A stretch of DNA of 64,000 nucleotides from Coptis chinensis (Eukaryota > Streptophyta > Magnoliopsida > Ranunculales > Ranunculaceae), in the NCBI GenBank assembly GCA_015680905.1, contig JADFTS010000040.1, positions 186,001 through 250,000 on the forward strand, in the 5' to 3' direction. Positions 13,405 to 24,599 of the stretch are shown here, one piece after another (position 1 is the first letter of the stretch; every line of letters begins with the position of its first letter). The translations under genes and the position numbers were made by a program. The notes under the pieces are model-generated. The model had not been told where the DNA came from and did no database searches. It saw nothing but the letters and a program-made list of their open reading frames with translations.

Positions 13405-16400
13405 ATGGCCTACATCCCACCACACAAGAGACATTTGAAAAACACGCAGACTGTTTCACCAACGCCATACTTATTGGTCCCTTCAAAACAAAAGAAGGAT
13501 ATAGATGAAGTTAGACTGGAAAGCAGATCTCTTGCTGGCGCTAAAAATTTCATATCTAGTTGGTTGGTAGTTTCTTCCAATGAGTCAGATGATGATCATG
13601 ATGCCAAACTTTCTTCTACATTCCGGCTTGAGCAATTTTCTTGCGAATATATTGAGCTTCAAGATGGTCGGAAACCATTGATTTTAGTGTGTGATATTCA
13701 TCCACAAAAAGGTTATTTTCTTCTTCTTTTTTCACCTTCTTTTCTTACGTAGTTGGGCGTGTTTAATTCATTCTTTTCAGGTTATAGATGTTAATCTTAA
13801 TGTTTTTTTGAACTCTTGCGTGGAAAATATGAGTTATGCTTCAAGATTTTGGTACAAGCTAGGTCTATGAGGTTATGACCAGAACTGAATGAGCATTACT
13901 AAGAAACACCTTTTATAGCATCTAAGATCTATAGAATAGCACCGTTTTGCATGGTGATCTCAAATCAAGTCTATCAAATTTGTTGCTGATATGATCATGC
14001 TTGTTTTTATATGCAGATGTCATTGAGATGTCCAACAGCTTTGCGAAACCTCCATGGCTGTCTATAATGGAGAAGATACACCAGGAACTACTTGTTTCTT
14101 TTCAAATCGCAAGGAGAGAAATGTGTACTGATGGACCTGTGCTAAAAGTGCCTCAACTTTTGTTTAGATTTGGCAAAGTCCTCTTTCGTGATCGTGGGTG
14201 AGTTTCCCTTCAGTTTTTGGTTTCCTTTCAGTAATTAAAATGAAAATTTGAATGTGGGTGCTGTGGTCAACAAACTTCTCTCTGTTAGTAAACACGATAC
14301 CTTCTTTTAGGAATGTAATTAAGTTTGCATTCGTCTTGCAGCATTCAATCGCTCATATTAGAAAACACTACCAAGAGGTTAGATGTTGAGAAGGCTTTGA
14401 GTTGTGTAGACAGAGTATATAGTACAAATATTCCCGAGTCATTTGTGGAAGAAATTCTTAGTGGGATCATTCAAAAAATTGGAGTTGATTTGGCTAAGGA
14501 AAAAGAAAGCTACCATGTGAAGGTATTCAAGTTGCTCGGTAATGATGGCTTTCATATATGGATTTGATAACTTACTGGCTCTCTGAAATCATACGTACAT
14601 TCTTATAATTCGTACAGATTAGCAAGTATGGATGGACAGGAGTGCCAGCTGACTCACATATTGCATGCCAATGCACTGTAATTGACGCTGCTGGAAAGCT
14701 TGATCTCTGTAATAAGGCAAGTTTGATACTTTCTCAACAAATTAGTTATATGTTATCCATGCACTATAAAGTTCAATTTTGAGGTTATGCTTTGCGCTTT
14801 AATATTTTAAGATTACACATTTTGTACAAACGTAGCATTATGCATATTAACGAAAGTAGCTTTAAACATCAAACATGTCAAGATGTCTTTGCCGCATTCC
14901 CAAATGAAAAACTAAGTTTTTTCGTAGCTATGGCTTGAATCTGCTGTTATTCAAGCCATAATTTTTGTTTGGGATTTGTTGTAGGTCTTACTGAAGCAAT
15001 GAGTAAACATACTTAGATTTAAATGAGTCCATCGTCCAAGCACCAATGCAAGCTACTAGCCCAAGGAATATTGTCATCGTAAGGCAAAATGATCGGTACT
15101 ACTAAGCTTACTAAGTAGGACAAATAGTAGATAAAAATGGTGATATAGTAGATAAAAATGGTGATATTTAAGTTAAACTAATACTTTCATCTTTAGTTAC
15201 AAAAGGTTCCATGGTAGTCTGTACGTCAGTCGATATCATCATAAACAGGGAAACCAACAAAAAGAAATTTATTTATGTCGTTTCAAATTTCAATCACATA
15301 AAGGTAACTTTATCAAGGATCTCTTAAAATTTGTGTTGACATATATGAGTCTCTAATATATTAATAGAATTGACTCTTCATATAAATTTGAGTTTATGGA
15401 GAAATTGGCAATTTAACATGGTATATTAGAAGATGTCCCATCTTCTACGTGTGTATTTCAACATGTCGGAAAGTGTTGACATATATGAGTTTCTAATATA
15501 TTAATATAATTGACCCCTTCACATAAATTCGAGAAATTGACAATTTAACAACTTGAAACTTCAAAAGATTGTTGGACTTAATTGTAGAATTTTAAACCTT
15601 ACATTTACTTGTTTTTTTTGTGGGTCCCTTTTATCTCTAGATGCATTCTTCTGTTTATTTTACAAGAGCAAACTAGGTCAAGAATATTGCAGCATATTGA
15701 AAACACATGTTCTTGTGTATCTTGTAGTTTGAACTGGCCCGCAAGCGACATCTGGTGGTTGACATCTCTTGCCTTGATAAGAATCAAGACCTGAGGCTGA
15801 TGCTATTTTCGAAGAGGATCTTAAACTCTCTGGATGTGAGTTACTGGTTCCTTTAATACATCTGCAAATTCTAGGATTATACATTTGTTAATTTCTCTGC
15901 ATTGCACTTCTTTTGAATACTGGATCCTATGAGTTTTTTATGAACGTTAAACAAATGCTAGAATTCCAGTTTTCAATTGATTAAATTTAGTACAATGTTT
16001 ATATGTGTACAATTATCCATGTTTTCATTCGGTTATTCCTTCGATATTCTGTCCTTTTTTAAAAATTTTGAAATCTTTATTTTGATGCATTGAAGACTTT
16101 TTCCATTATATACTTAGAAAACTTGTAATGCCAAAACATTTTACTTTTATCAGGAAGAAGAGAAGCATATTTTGAATGATCTGTTACAGTCTGCAGTAAT
16201 AGATCCCAAAGTGAAGGGGAGGACTGGGATGGCCTCAGGGGACGGAGTCCGCAGATGATAGATTTTTTGTTATTGGTGTCTCACACACCAAGTCTAAAAT
16301 TTTCAAAAATTCATTTGTGAGGCTCATGATTAGACATGCGGAAAGATTTGATTACTTGGATGGAACTGGTGAAGTTGCTCAGGAAGCTAATCTGAGGTTT

Positions 16401-16582
16401 ACAGAATTAAACAGGAAATTAAGGGTGAGTTGGTGCATTAAGGTAGTTTTGAATTTTGTAATGTTGGTTTGTTTTTGATAGATTACCATTCATTTTTTCA
16501 GGATGAGACCTTGGAGCTTAACCCCATGACGAACATGGTTCGTGACGCTATGGAATTGGTATGGGATAAATTTTTATGCTGA
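13405..16582 (+). pseudogene. Uncharacterised MAYIPPHKRH-family gene, copy 2, frameshifted
   Basis: Seven exons: 13405-13711, 14017-14197, 14342-14522, 14618-14716, 15728-15835, 16154-16424 and 16502-16582. The start MAYIPPHKRHLKNT and the end VWDKFLC-stop are both present. Without damage the product would be 408 residues. Exon 6 is 271 bp where copy 1 has 270. The extra base in the G/A run near 16216-16222 shifts frame and gives TGA at 16256-16258, ending the protein at about 326 residues; downstream the old frame still reads FVIGVSHTKSKIF through ELNRKLR. Exon 4 ends with a GC donor (AATAAG|GCAAGT) in place of GT. The product has no signal peptide or membrane segment and I do not know its function. 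The family may be DUF7903 (from memory). A sequencing error at the run remains possible, in which case the gene is intact. Confidence 0.75.
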
Positions 16583-18230
16583 GAAAATTGTCTGGCTTGG
16601 AGGCAATGCTGTGTATCATTATGATGTTTCGTGTCTAATGTAGCCCATCGGGAATTCTAGAGGGAACATAACTTTGTTGATTAATACTGTGTTCTGATTA
16701 CGAGTTTTAGTATCACCCCCAGCCTTTTTATTTTACACTGAGAAATATTTTGCTGCTTTTGATCATGTACGGTAACTGCACTTGTAAGTTGTAACTCACT
16801 TTAGTCCCCTTCAGCCCATTGCAGGCTCTCTAGCCTGAAACAGTTACTACAAGGAATACTCCCATAAATAGAATCACGAGCCTAAAAATCAAATCTTCCT
16901 TATTCAATTTCCCTCACTGATTTTCTCCCAGCTACTTGTTTGATCAAGGTGTACGGGATCCACGGTCTAGGCTTTTTCTCTTTGAGATTGGGCCTTTCAA
17001 ATTATGTTGCCACGCAAAAAGGTTCCTACAAGACTACAATAGTATAACCATGAAATTTCCACCGGCTCATGCACATGCATTCAAATATACCATTATTACT
17101 ACAAAAACACGCCTAATGTACTAAACCATAGACAAAAGAAAATGTACGGTTTGACGTAAAAATACTTAATTAAGTATAAATGATATTATAAAGTACCTAC
17201 AAAATTATATATAAAATATACAATTTTAGGCACTTATCAATCAACAATAAACAATGTTAATCAATTTCTATTTTATTATATATATATTTTAATTTAAACT
17301 AACATATATTTATATAAAATAAAATTTTATTTATATTAAAAAAACATATTACGTTACATAGTCATAGAAAATAAAATGATTAACCACTCTTAATTTTTTC
17401 CATTACAGCACCCAACCACTCACAATTTTACACACACTAAACACTTCAATAGATTAAGACTTTTTCCTTCAAAGTTCGTGAACTTTTTCAGTTTTCTAAC
17501 ACCATCACAACCATTTGGGAATGGTAACTATACATAGGGGCAATACCTATACTAATTATCATACTCGCCACAACACGTGCATATTAACAAATTGTCTCTA
17601 TATATATATTCCATACCAAGACATATATCATATACATGCATTTCAAAAAATTTACTTTTTCACCATCTTCCTTACAATTTATATGTATGAGCATATAACC
17701 TTGACAATGTGGTGCTTTAGGACACCTTGCATTCAGATACTTGCATGATAACGTAAAGTGTTTTCTTGAGGTGCAAATTTGGCACCTCTCTTGATCAAGT
17801 ATATCAAAATAACATGATTGTTGAGTTGAATTGCCAACGTCGGTATGTTGGCTATTTTTTTTTGCATAATGAATAAGAAGTCATGGTAAAATAAAATGGT
17901 TGTGGAGTGGTGGGTGAGAATGAAATAATTTGTAAAATTCTCGACTTTCTACTCGATGGCGCGTGCGCGACAGTGGTACTGGCGCGCGTGGTGGGTCTAC
18001 AATCAATTTTGTGGTCGATATTTGCGACCACTTAGAGTTAGTCAAAATTTGCGTCTAGATTCTTCAAATTTCGTCTTCAAATTTGAAGAGTATATTACCA
18101 CCACCTAGAGATGCTCTTAGTGCGTAAAGTATTACTCACCACTGATATGGCTAGAAACAAACTAAATTGCTGCACAAATGTGTTCTTTACATAAATAAGA
18201 CAAGTTTACTAAATTGATTTGACAAGACTA
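16583..18230. other. 3' flank and AT-rich intergenic
   Basis: Homology to the copies at 24351 and 33345 continues past the stop to about 16718 (through GAGTTTTAGTATCACC) and then breaks. The rest is AT-rich. Around 17920-18120 lies a transposon-like piece, GC-rich at first, ending CCACCTAGAGATGCTCTTA. Very similar ends (CCACCTAGA.ATGCTCTAA) recur at about 19000, 28400 and 32350. No gene seen. Confidence 0.5.
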
Positions 18231-18231
18231 A

Positions 18232-19453
18232 TTGTTCTTCTGGCAACACCTGGTGAAATTTGTTTTCGTAGGAATGCATACAGTAGGGTTTGCTGCATAC
18301 TTGTTTGTACCGCTACAGCGTGTACAAGTGGACGAGCAGACATGTAGATCTAGGGTAGCAGTTTGTATTCTAGCCTTTTTGCTAGAGTACAGCGTGACAG
18401 ACTGTTCGCTTTGTGGGAGGGCGGTGCTACTACCGCTATATTCATTTGCGTTACAGAGATAATTTATTAAAATTTTGGTTTTATTTTCAAACTAGAATTT
18501 AACCCTTTCTTACTTTTAAATTCAAGACAGCAGTGAACATGCATAAATATAATAGACAATCAATTGAATCGATTACCCACCAACAAAATAAAGTATAACA
18601 TTGAAACGAAGTATAGTATTTACTCGGTCTGCCATGATGTAATTTTATTCATTCAAAATGGTTGTTAGATACTTGAAGTTAACAATATGAATATATATTT
18701 GTGAAACATACACAACTAGGTAAATAAAAAATAGATATTCAAAACTTACTTATATTCAAAATCAGAATATGGTGTATCTTGTGGATTTTTTTTATCTTTT
18801 TTTACTTTTTCAATTTGGCGCGACAGTGGGAATGTCACGTGTTTTTTATTTATTTATTATTATTATATATTTTTTACACTTGGGGCGACATTAGGAGTGT
18901 TGCGGGTGGTAGGTCCTACTCCAAATTTGCGACTATTATTTCCCTCCACCTAGAGTTGGTAAAAATTTGCGGATACTTGCCTCAAATATGCAGTTGATGC
19001 CTCCACCACCTAGAAATGCTCTAAATATTTATTAGTTTTCTATACACCAATAATAAACATTAAAAATGATTGATGCGGTCGAGGAAAAAAAAATGTATGT
19101 TAGAGGTGCAAAGTTTAGTTTCTAAGACTTTAGTTTAACGTTTGTATGCCACAAGTATTTAATTTTCAATACACCAATAATCAGTAAAAAAAAATGACTT
19201 CGATGCGGTTGAGGAAAAAAGTTAGTAGAATTTTTTTTAGAAGTTTAAAGATTAATTACTAAATATTTATTTAGACTTAGGCGTGATTTAAGATCTATTA
19301 TATTGTAGGCTATTATATAAATAAAAACAATATTTAGTAGAAAATACTTTGACGCGGTGGAGTAAAAAATGTTATATTCATATTTGGTGTAAACATTAGT
19401 TGTTAAATAATAATTTAATTAGGCTTAGGCGTGATTTAGGGCATATAGTGTAG
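18232..19453 (+). repeat. Accessory repeat family, copy 1 (hairpin segment plus start of ~150-bp array)
   Basis: Same-orientation homologue of 31640-33030 and 38400-40020, with its second half also at 28260-29540. It begins with a conserved stretch holding the hairpin TCTAGCCTTTTTGCTAGA (about 18365-18390). It then passes CCACCTAGAAATGCTCTAA and enters degenerate ~150-bp repeats marked by GATGCGGTCGAGGAAAA, AAGATTAGTTGTTAAA and GGCGTGATTTA. Short open frames here are not conserved between copies, so I treat it as non-coding. Confidence 0.75.
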
Positions 19454-19952
19454 GTAACGAGTATGCGAACTGTGCTACGCATCGGTGTTTTTTCAAATCT
19501 TTAAACATGTCGCTCTAACATCTCTCTGATAGTATGATTGTTTGAATTCTAGTTATAATCTAAAAAATAATATAAAAACATTAGGAGGGGTTGAATATAA
19601 TTTGAGTGACGTGAATGAGGTTTTCTAAATTATTTTAAATAATATGAAGCTAATTCTAATTTCAATAAAGTGTGAGAGTTTTTGGTAAATTGTTTAAAAA
19701 GGAGGAAGCTGATTAGAATAATTAAGGGAGGTGGTTCTAAAATCATAAAATAGAGAGATTACAAATATACAGTTTGGTTGAGAAATTTTCCTCCTAAAGA
19801 TCCGACTAAAGTGGGAGAGTTTTTGGTAAATTGTTTAAAAAGGAGGGAGCTGATTAGAATAATTAAGGGAGGTGGTTCTAAAATCATAAAATAGAGAGAT
19901 TACAAATACACAGTTCGGTTGAGAAATTTTCCTCCTAAAGATCCGGCTATCG
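19454..19952. mobile_element. 499-bp insertion with 10-bp target duplication
   Basis: The repeat array is interrupted here. The word TATAGTGTAG occurs at 19444-19453 and again at 19953-19962, and the sister arrays lack everything in between. I see no terminal inverted repeat and no poly-A. Most of the insert is a 141-bp direct duplication. The left end contains GTGCTACGCATCGG. A 9-10-bp duplication would suit a Mutator-like or retroposed origin; the class is unresolved. Confidence 0.6.
19670..19948 (+). repeat. 141-bp tandem direct repeat, two units
   Basis: The segment beginning GAGAGTTTTTGGTAAATTG and ending TTTTCCTCCTAAAGATCCG is present twice, at about 19670-19810 and 19811-19948, with only a few differences. 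It lies wholly inside the 499-bp insertion. Confidence 0.88.
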
Positions 19953-19975
19953 TATAGTGTAGAGATAAGTATTTA

Positions 19976-20927
19976 GGGGCTATTTGTTTTTTTGGGTTAA
20001 GTTATAAGAGGGTCTTATAAGACCATGTGTTATAAGAGGGTCTTATAAGATGGTCTTATAAAGTGGTTTGTTTTTAATTTTAAGTTCCTCTTATAAGCAC
20101 TTGTAAAAATAGAAAAAACAAATACATGACATCTTATAGATGGTTATTTGACAAATATAACCCTACTTTACATCACATTTAACTTGAATATATTAATTTG
20201 AAATAAACGTATAGTTTGATTTTCGGTTTCAAATCAATTTTGATAATTAGAATATCAATTTTAGGAAACTACCTTAATTGGCGGTGGTAGTGGTAGTGGT
20301 CTTAATAGCACGGTGGTGGTGGTAGTAGAGGTGATGATATTGGTTTTAATATCATGGTGATAGTGGTGGTAGTAAAAGTAGTGGATGTCTTAATAACACG
20401 GTGGTGGTGATAGTTTTAATAGTATGGTGGTGGTGGTAGTGGAAGTGATGATATTGGTCTTAATAGTACGGTGGTAATGGTGGTGGTGGTGGTTTTAATA
20501 AATCTCACCTTGAAGGTGGTGGTGATAGTCTTAATAGTTCAATGGTAGTGGTGGTGGAGGTAATGATGGTGGTGGTAGTGGTGGTGGTGATGGTGGTGGT
20601 GGTGGTGGTGGTAGTAATGGTGGTGGTTCTCTGTAATGGAGTTATTTGGAAAATAAAATAATGAAAATGGAAGAAGATATAAATGAGACTAGGGGGTATA
20701 TGGATTAATAAGACTTCCAAGAATGTTTGAGTCATTTTTCAAGTTATAATCTTATAGAATTGAAGTAGATCTAATTTTGGTACTTATAGAATCGAGCCTC
20801 TTATAAGACATTTACAAATGCCTCTTTAAGAGGCAAAACAAACCAAAAAACTGTCCAAAAAAACCTGCCACATCTTATAAGAGGTTATAAGACCAAGGTC
20901 TTATAAGAGGCAAAAACAAATAGCCCC
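19976..20927. mobile_element. Non-autonomous PIF/Harbinger-type element (952 bp)
   Basis: The ends are perfect inverted repeats of 16 bp: GGGGCTATTTGTTTTT at the left and its reverse complement at the right. The element is flanked by TTA on both sides (19973-19975 and 20928-20930). A 3-bp TTA/TAA duplication with G-rich ends is the signature of PIF/Harbinger and Tourist-like elements. The empty site AAGTATTTAGTTTCAA is present in the sister repeats, for example near 28888, 29290 and 39330. Subterminal TCTTATAAGAGG palindromes flank a GGT-rich core. No transposase open frame. Confidence 0.92.
20281..20636 (+). repeat. GGT-rich minisatellite in the Harbinger-type element
   Basis: About 350 bp of GGTGGTGGTAGT-type repeats interspersed with CTTAATAGCACGG or close variants every 50-60 bp. 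It gives a Thr-rich open frame on the minus strand, which I regard as a repeat artefact. Confidence 0.85.
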
Positions 20928-20940
20928 TTAGTTTCAACAC

Positions 20941-21125
20941 ACCTGTACATTTAGAAAAAAAGACTTCCATGGGAGTGGGAAAAAAAAAGTATTAGATTTC
21001 TATAAGAGGTGTAAAGATTAGTTACTAAAAGATATGTAGCCTGGGAGCCCTAAATATATAGCAATAAGTGGGGGCCTAGGCAGTGGCCTTTGGCTGCCTA
21101 CCCCTCAGAGTCGGCCGTGCAAATG
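20941..21125 (+). repeat. Remainder of interrupted ~150-bp repeat plus a truncated hAT-like end
   Basis: After the Harbinger-type element the ~150-bp repeat resumes (AGGTGTAAAGATTAGTTACT). It runs into a piece reading CCCCTCAGAGTCGGCCGTGC, which resembles the right end of the hAT-like elements nearby but lacks a partner end. Confidence 0.5.
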
Positions 21126-21200
21126 ATTTAGAAATGACACAATGAAATGCTCACATGGCCAAACCTTACGTCATCAGTATGATTATATAATATATTTGAC

Positions 21201-21700
21201 CAGGGCCCCCGAAGGCATGTGCTGATATAAAGCCCCTATATACAAGGCCCCCAAAAAATAATATTTGTAGAAAAAATGCCTATTTGGCAAATCACAAGCC
21301 CAAACCAATCAAAAGCCCAAAAATTTAAAATTTCACAAATCACAATAAACAACGGAAATATTCCCTCATATTTTCTTTTCCTCATTAATTATTTTCAAGA
21401 AAAAAATAGAAAATAAGATATATAATAAATTATCAAAAATTGAAAAAAAGAAAAACATATCTCTTCTCAACGACTAGATATCTCTCTCAACGACTAGATA
21501 CCTTATTAATTATTTGCCTAAATTAGTCAATTACTCAAATACAAAAAAAATGAATAAAAAAAAAAAAACCCATTTTGCAGCCAAAAATCCACGGTTGAAG
21601 GGAAATATTTCGATGATCCTTTGTGTCCATGGAAGAGTATTGGAAGAGGGCTACATTTCACTGTTTGCACAGGGCCATTGAAAACTCAGGGACGGCCCTG
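21201..21700. mobile_element. Non-autonomous hAT-type element (500 bp) with 8-bp target duplication
   Basis: The left end is CAGGGCCCCC, the right end GGACGGCCCTG; inverted, they share CAGGGCC. The 8-mer TATTTGAC sits directly on both sides (21193-21200 and 21701-21708). An 8-bp duplication and a CAGGG end are diagnostic of hAT elements. The interior is AT-rich with no transposase frame, so it would depend on an enzyme supplied elsewhere. Confidence 0.92.
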
Positions 21701-21708
21701 TATTTGAC

Positions 21709-22114
21709 TGCAAGAAGGCGCTTAGCTTTACACGTGGATAGATTGTTTCAATTTTAGGCAATTGACTTGAACAGCATGCATAATTTAGTTATGAACATTT
21801 CAAAAGGGCACGAAATTATTAACTTTGTGCTACATATTCGTAAGGCACCATCTCTGTTTTGCATAGGAACAAAGGATAATGTAACTTTTTCTCAAGTGAT
21901 TACTCTTAATCACCACCAAACATGTTTATTTTGGTGTCCATTTATTCACAGAAATTGTGGATTAACCACTCTAGGATCAATGGCTCAAAAAAGAGTACAA
22001 ATAGTACACCAAGAATATGCCACATATAATATTGAGAGTGAAATGTGATGATCATTGCATAATATAACAAATCACATCTTATACATTGGTAAAACTTATA
22101 AGACTATTGGATCT
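21709..22114. other. Spacer with one unassigned open frame
   Basis: A 93-codon frame at 21767-22048 has no recognised motif, and I do not call it a gene. The stretch is the 3' flank of the minus-strand Ole e 1-like gene. Confidence 0.4.
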
Positions 22115-22769
22115 TTAGATGTGAGCGGTAGGAAGAAGACCATATGACTTCAGAATTTGGGGGCAGATGGGTAGTGGTATTTTCGTAACGAATCCCAAAG
22201 GATTGGCGAAACGTGTATTGGATGTAATGCCATTGTTGTTGGTGACAAGAACGCGAGCACGGTCAAGACCAGCAACGACTTCGTTGCAGTCATCCCTTGG
22301 GCTGTTAACAAGGATTACTTCACAGATCTCGTCCTCATGATCTCCTTCTACCTCAAAATGGTAGGCACCACTGGCACCACATACACTTTCGATGGTCAAT
22401 GTGACATTCGCTGAGTTAACACGATCTCTGCATTCCAATTTCACATTGGCACCTACATCAACACATAAGACGTTCATAAGGTACAATATATTGAAACATG
22501 CACCTATTTGTTCTAGTGGCAATGCTAGATTGACATTTACACATTCCAACTCGCAAACGAACATAAAATCTGAACAACATGAACGGCATTCAATGTAAGA
22601 CATAGAATCAATAATTACCGTTGATTGATTCGCTGGCTGAGGTCTCGAACAAAGTGCGGCAGGTATCACAGTAGACCTTGCCGTGAACTTGTATTTTGTC
22701 ATGGCAGTAAGCAGCACCTAGGAAGGATAGGAAGCAAAGAGAGGCGATGAGGGCTACAAGCTTTGCCAT
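22115..22769 (-). CDS. Pollen Ole e 1-like secreted protein
   Basis: Two minus-strand exons, 22769-22619 and 22452-22115, joined in phase, give 162 residues. The start MAKLVALIASLCFLSFLGAAYC is a clear signal peptide of about 22 residues. The mature part begins with the family hallmark VHGKVYCDTCRTLFETSAS and continues through VKLECRD, DHEDEICEVIL, DDCNE, the signature LTIES/VTNNNGI region and RFANPLGF. Six cysteines outside the signal peptide match the Ole e 1 pattern of three disulphides. Members are small extracellular glycoproteins abundant in pollen or vegetative walls; some are allergens. There is one NVT sequon (in NSANVTLT). The gene appears intact and sits alone among repeats. Confidence 0.93.
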
Positions 22770-22810
22770 CTTAGAAGCCTACTCAATTCGCAATTCCATT
22801 GAATAGGGTG

Positions 22811-22826
22811 GATTTTATTTATATAT
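22811..22826 (-). promoter_or_regulatory. TATA box of the Ole e 1-like gene
   Basis: Reading the minus strand, TATATAAATAAAATCC lies about 45-58 bp upstream of the ATG at 22769. It is a good TATA consensus at a distance that leaves a short leader. Confidence 0.7.
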
Positions 22827-23104
22827 GAAGAGAAGGGGTGCCTCTGTTGTTGGTAAACCGTTTAATTTGTGAGGCAAGAAATTGGAATGACCTTTTCTTA
22901 GCTCTTTGTTCAGCTATTTACGGGGAATAACAAATTGAGTGGTTTTTTGCTCCCACACGTATCACCAGTTCCACCAAAAAAAAGGAGAAGTTAAAATTTT
23001 CAAAAATTTCAGTTTTACTGATTTGTCCATCTTAAAACAAAATAAAATACGGAAACGGGGCAATGGAATACAAAAAAGAATTGGAACAATATGTGTACAA
23101 ATGC
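22827..23104. other. Upstream region of the Ole e 1-like gene
   Basis: About 280 bp before homology with the MAYIPPHKRH-family begins. No further motif is called. Confidence 0.4.
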
Positions 23105-24350
23105 TATGAGCTTTTTATGAACTTAAACAAATGCTAGAATTATGAGTTATTAAATAGTACAGTTTTCAATTGATTAAATTTACTTAGTCAATGTCTAAAC
23201 CTATGTGTGTACAATTATCTCATGTTTTCATTCGGTCCTATGTCTTTGGAATATTCCTGACCCTGTCTTTTAAAAAATTTGAAATCTTTATTTTGATGCA
23301 TTGAAGGTTTTAAAAAATATACTTAGAAAACTAGTAATGCCAAAACATTTTACTTTTATCAGGAAGAAGAGAAGCATAGTTTGAATGATCTGTTAAAGTT
23401 TGCAGATAATAGATTTTTTGTTATTGGTGTCTCACACACCAAGTCTAAAATTTTCAAAAATTCATTTGTGAGGCTCATGATTAGACATGCAGAAATATTT
23501 GATTACTTGGGTGGAACTGGTGAAGTTGCTCAGGAAGCTAATCTGAGGCTTACAGAATTAAACAGGAAATTAAGGGTGAGTTGTGACTACTACTACTTAT
23601 TTATTCTACAGACTAAGAGAACTCTTGAGATTCTATAAAGATTTATACAATTGTACAAAGGAAAACAACTTTTATCTATAACAACCCCCTCCCCACCCTG
23701 CGTAAGGACACAAAAGCTGAAAAGGACCCAAAAATACTGAGTTGACCCGTATGTCTACATATGCAAGTCGGCTTTTGTTTGAGTGCATCAGTGCATGCAT
23801 ATGATGTATTGCAGCATTTGTTCACATAGGTTGCTGTCCAGCTTTGGCATTAATTCTTCAGGTTGGTTAGAATATTTTGAATCATTAGCATATCTATTTT
23901 GGTTTGAGGCCATTGTGAAGCCTTTACTACTTCAACATAGCCTCATCAGTAAGACCCTTGAATGGTGACTGCCCTCCCCATCTAACACAAGCGACTTCCA
24001 GGAAATTTCTGTATGAAACTCTGCGTTAGAACAGTGAGTGTCGAACATTAGTAAAACTTTCAATTTCTAAAGGATACCGAGGTTATGCAGCACCTCGTGT
24101 AGACCACATTGAAGTTTTTGAGTTCTGACCAACCGAGATTGCTCTTTAATATGATGGTGAAAAATGAACAGTAAATAGATAATAAAGAGCGGTTGGTGCA
24201 TTAAGGTAGTTTTGAATTTTGTAATGTTGGTAACATTTGTCTTTGATAGATTACCATTCATTTTTTCAGGATGGGACCTTGGAGCTTAACCCCATGACGA
24301 ATATGGTTCATGACACTATGGAATTAGTATGGGATAAATTTTTATGCTGA
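23105..24350 (+). pseudogene. MAYIPPHKRH-family 3' fragment, copy 3
   Basis: Homology to copy 2 begins in the intron before exon 6 (about 23105, equivalent to 15926). It includes exon 6 (23363-23575) and the last exon (24270-24350, ending VWDKFLC-stop). Exon 6 is 213 bp, 58 bp shorter than in copy 2. The missing part lies between two GCAG words and contains copy 2's frameshift, so the frame is open here (EEEKHSLNDLLKFADNRFF onward). The following intron carries an extra stretch of about 610 bp (about 23582-24192) compared with copy 2's 77-bp intron. The five upstream coding exons are absent, so this is a fragment. Confidence 0.88.
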
Positions 24351-24599
24351 GAAAATTGTCTGGCTTGGAGGCAATGTTGTGTATCATTCTGATGTTTCGT
24401 GTCTAATGTAGCCCATCAGGAATTCTAGAGTGAACATAACTTTGTTGATTAATACTGTGTTCTGATTACGAGTTTTAGTATCACCTAGTAGGGGATTCTA
24501 TATATCTGGAGTCCAAGGGCATTGTAAATCAGTGTAACTGTGGAAGTTTTTTTACCAACAGAGTAGTTCTCTGTGTAACCATACAAAAAGTAAGTTGTG

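Noticed and set aside
20505-20735. Thr-rich minus-strand open frame
   Set aside because: It is the complement of a GGT-rich minisatellite within a Harbinger-type element.
24067-24261. Identical 64-codon minus-strand frames at 24067-24261 and 33061-33255
   Set aside because: Identity is explained by recent duplication; the frame lies over an intron insertion and the antisense of an exon edge.
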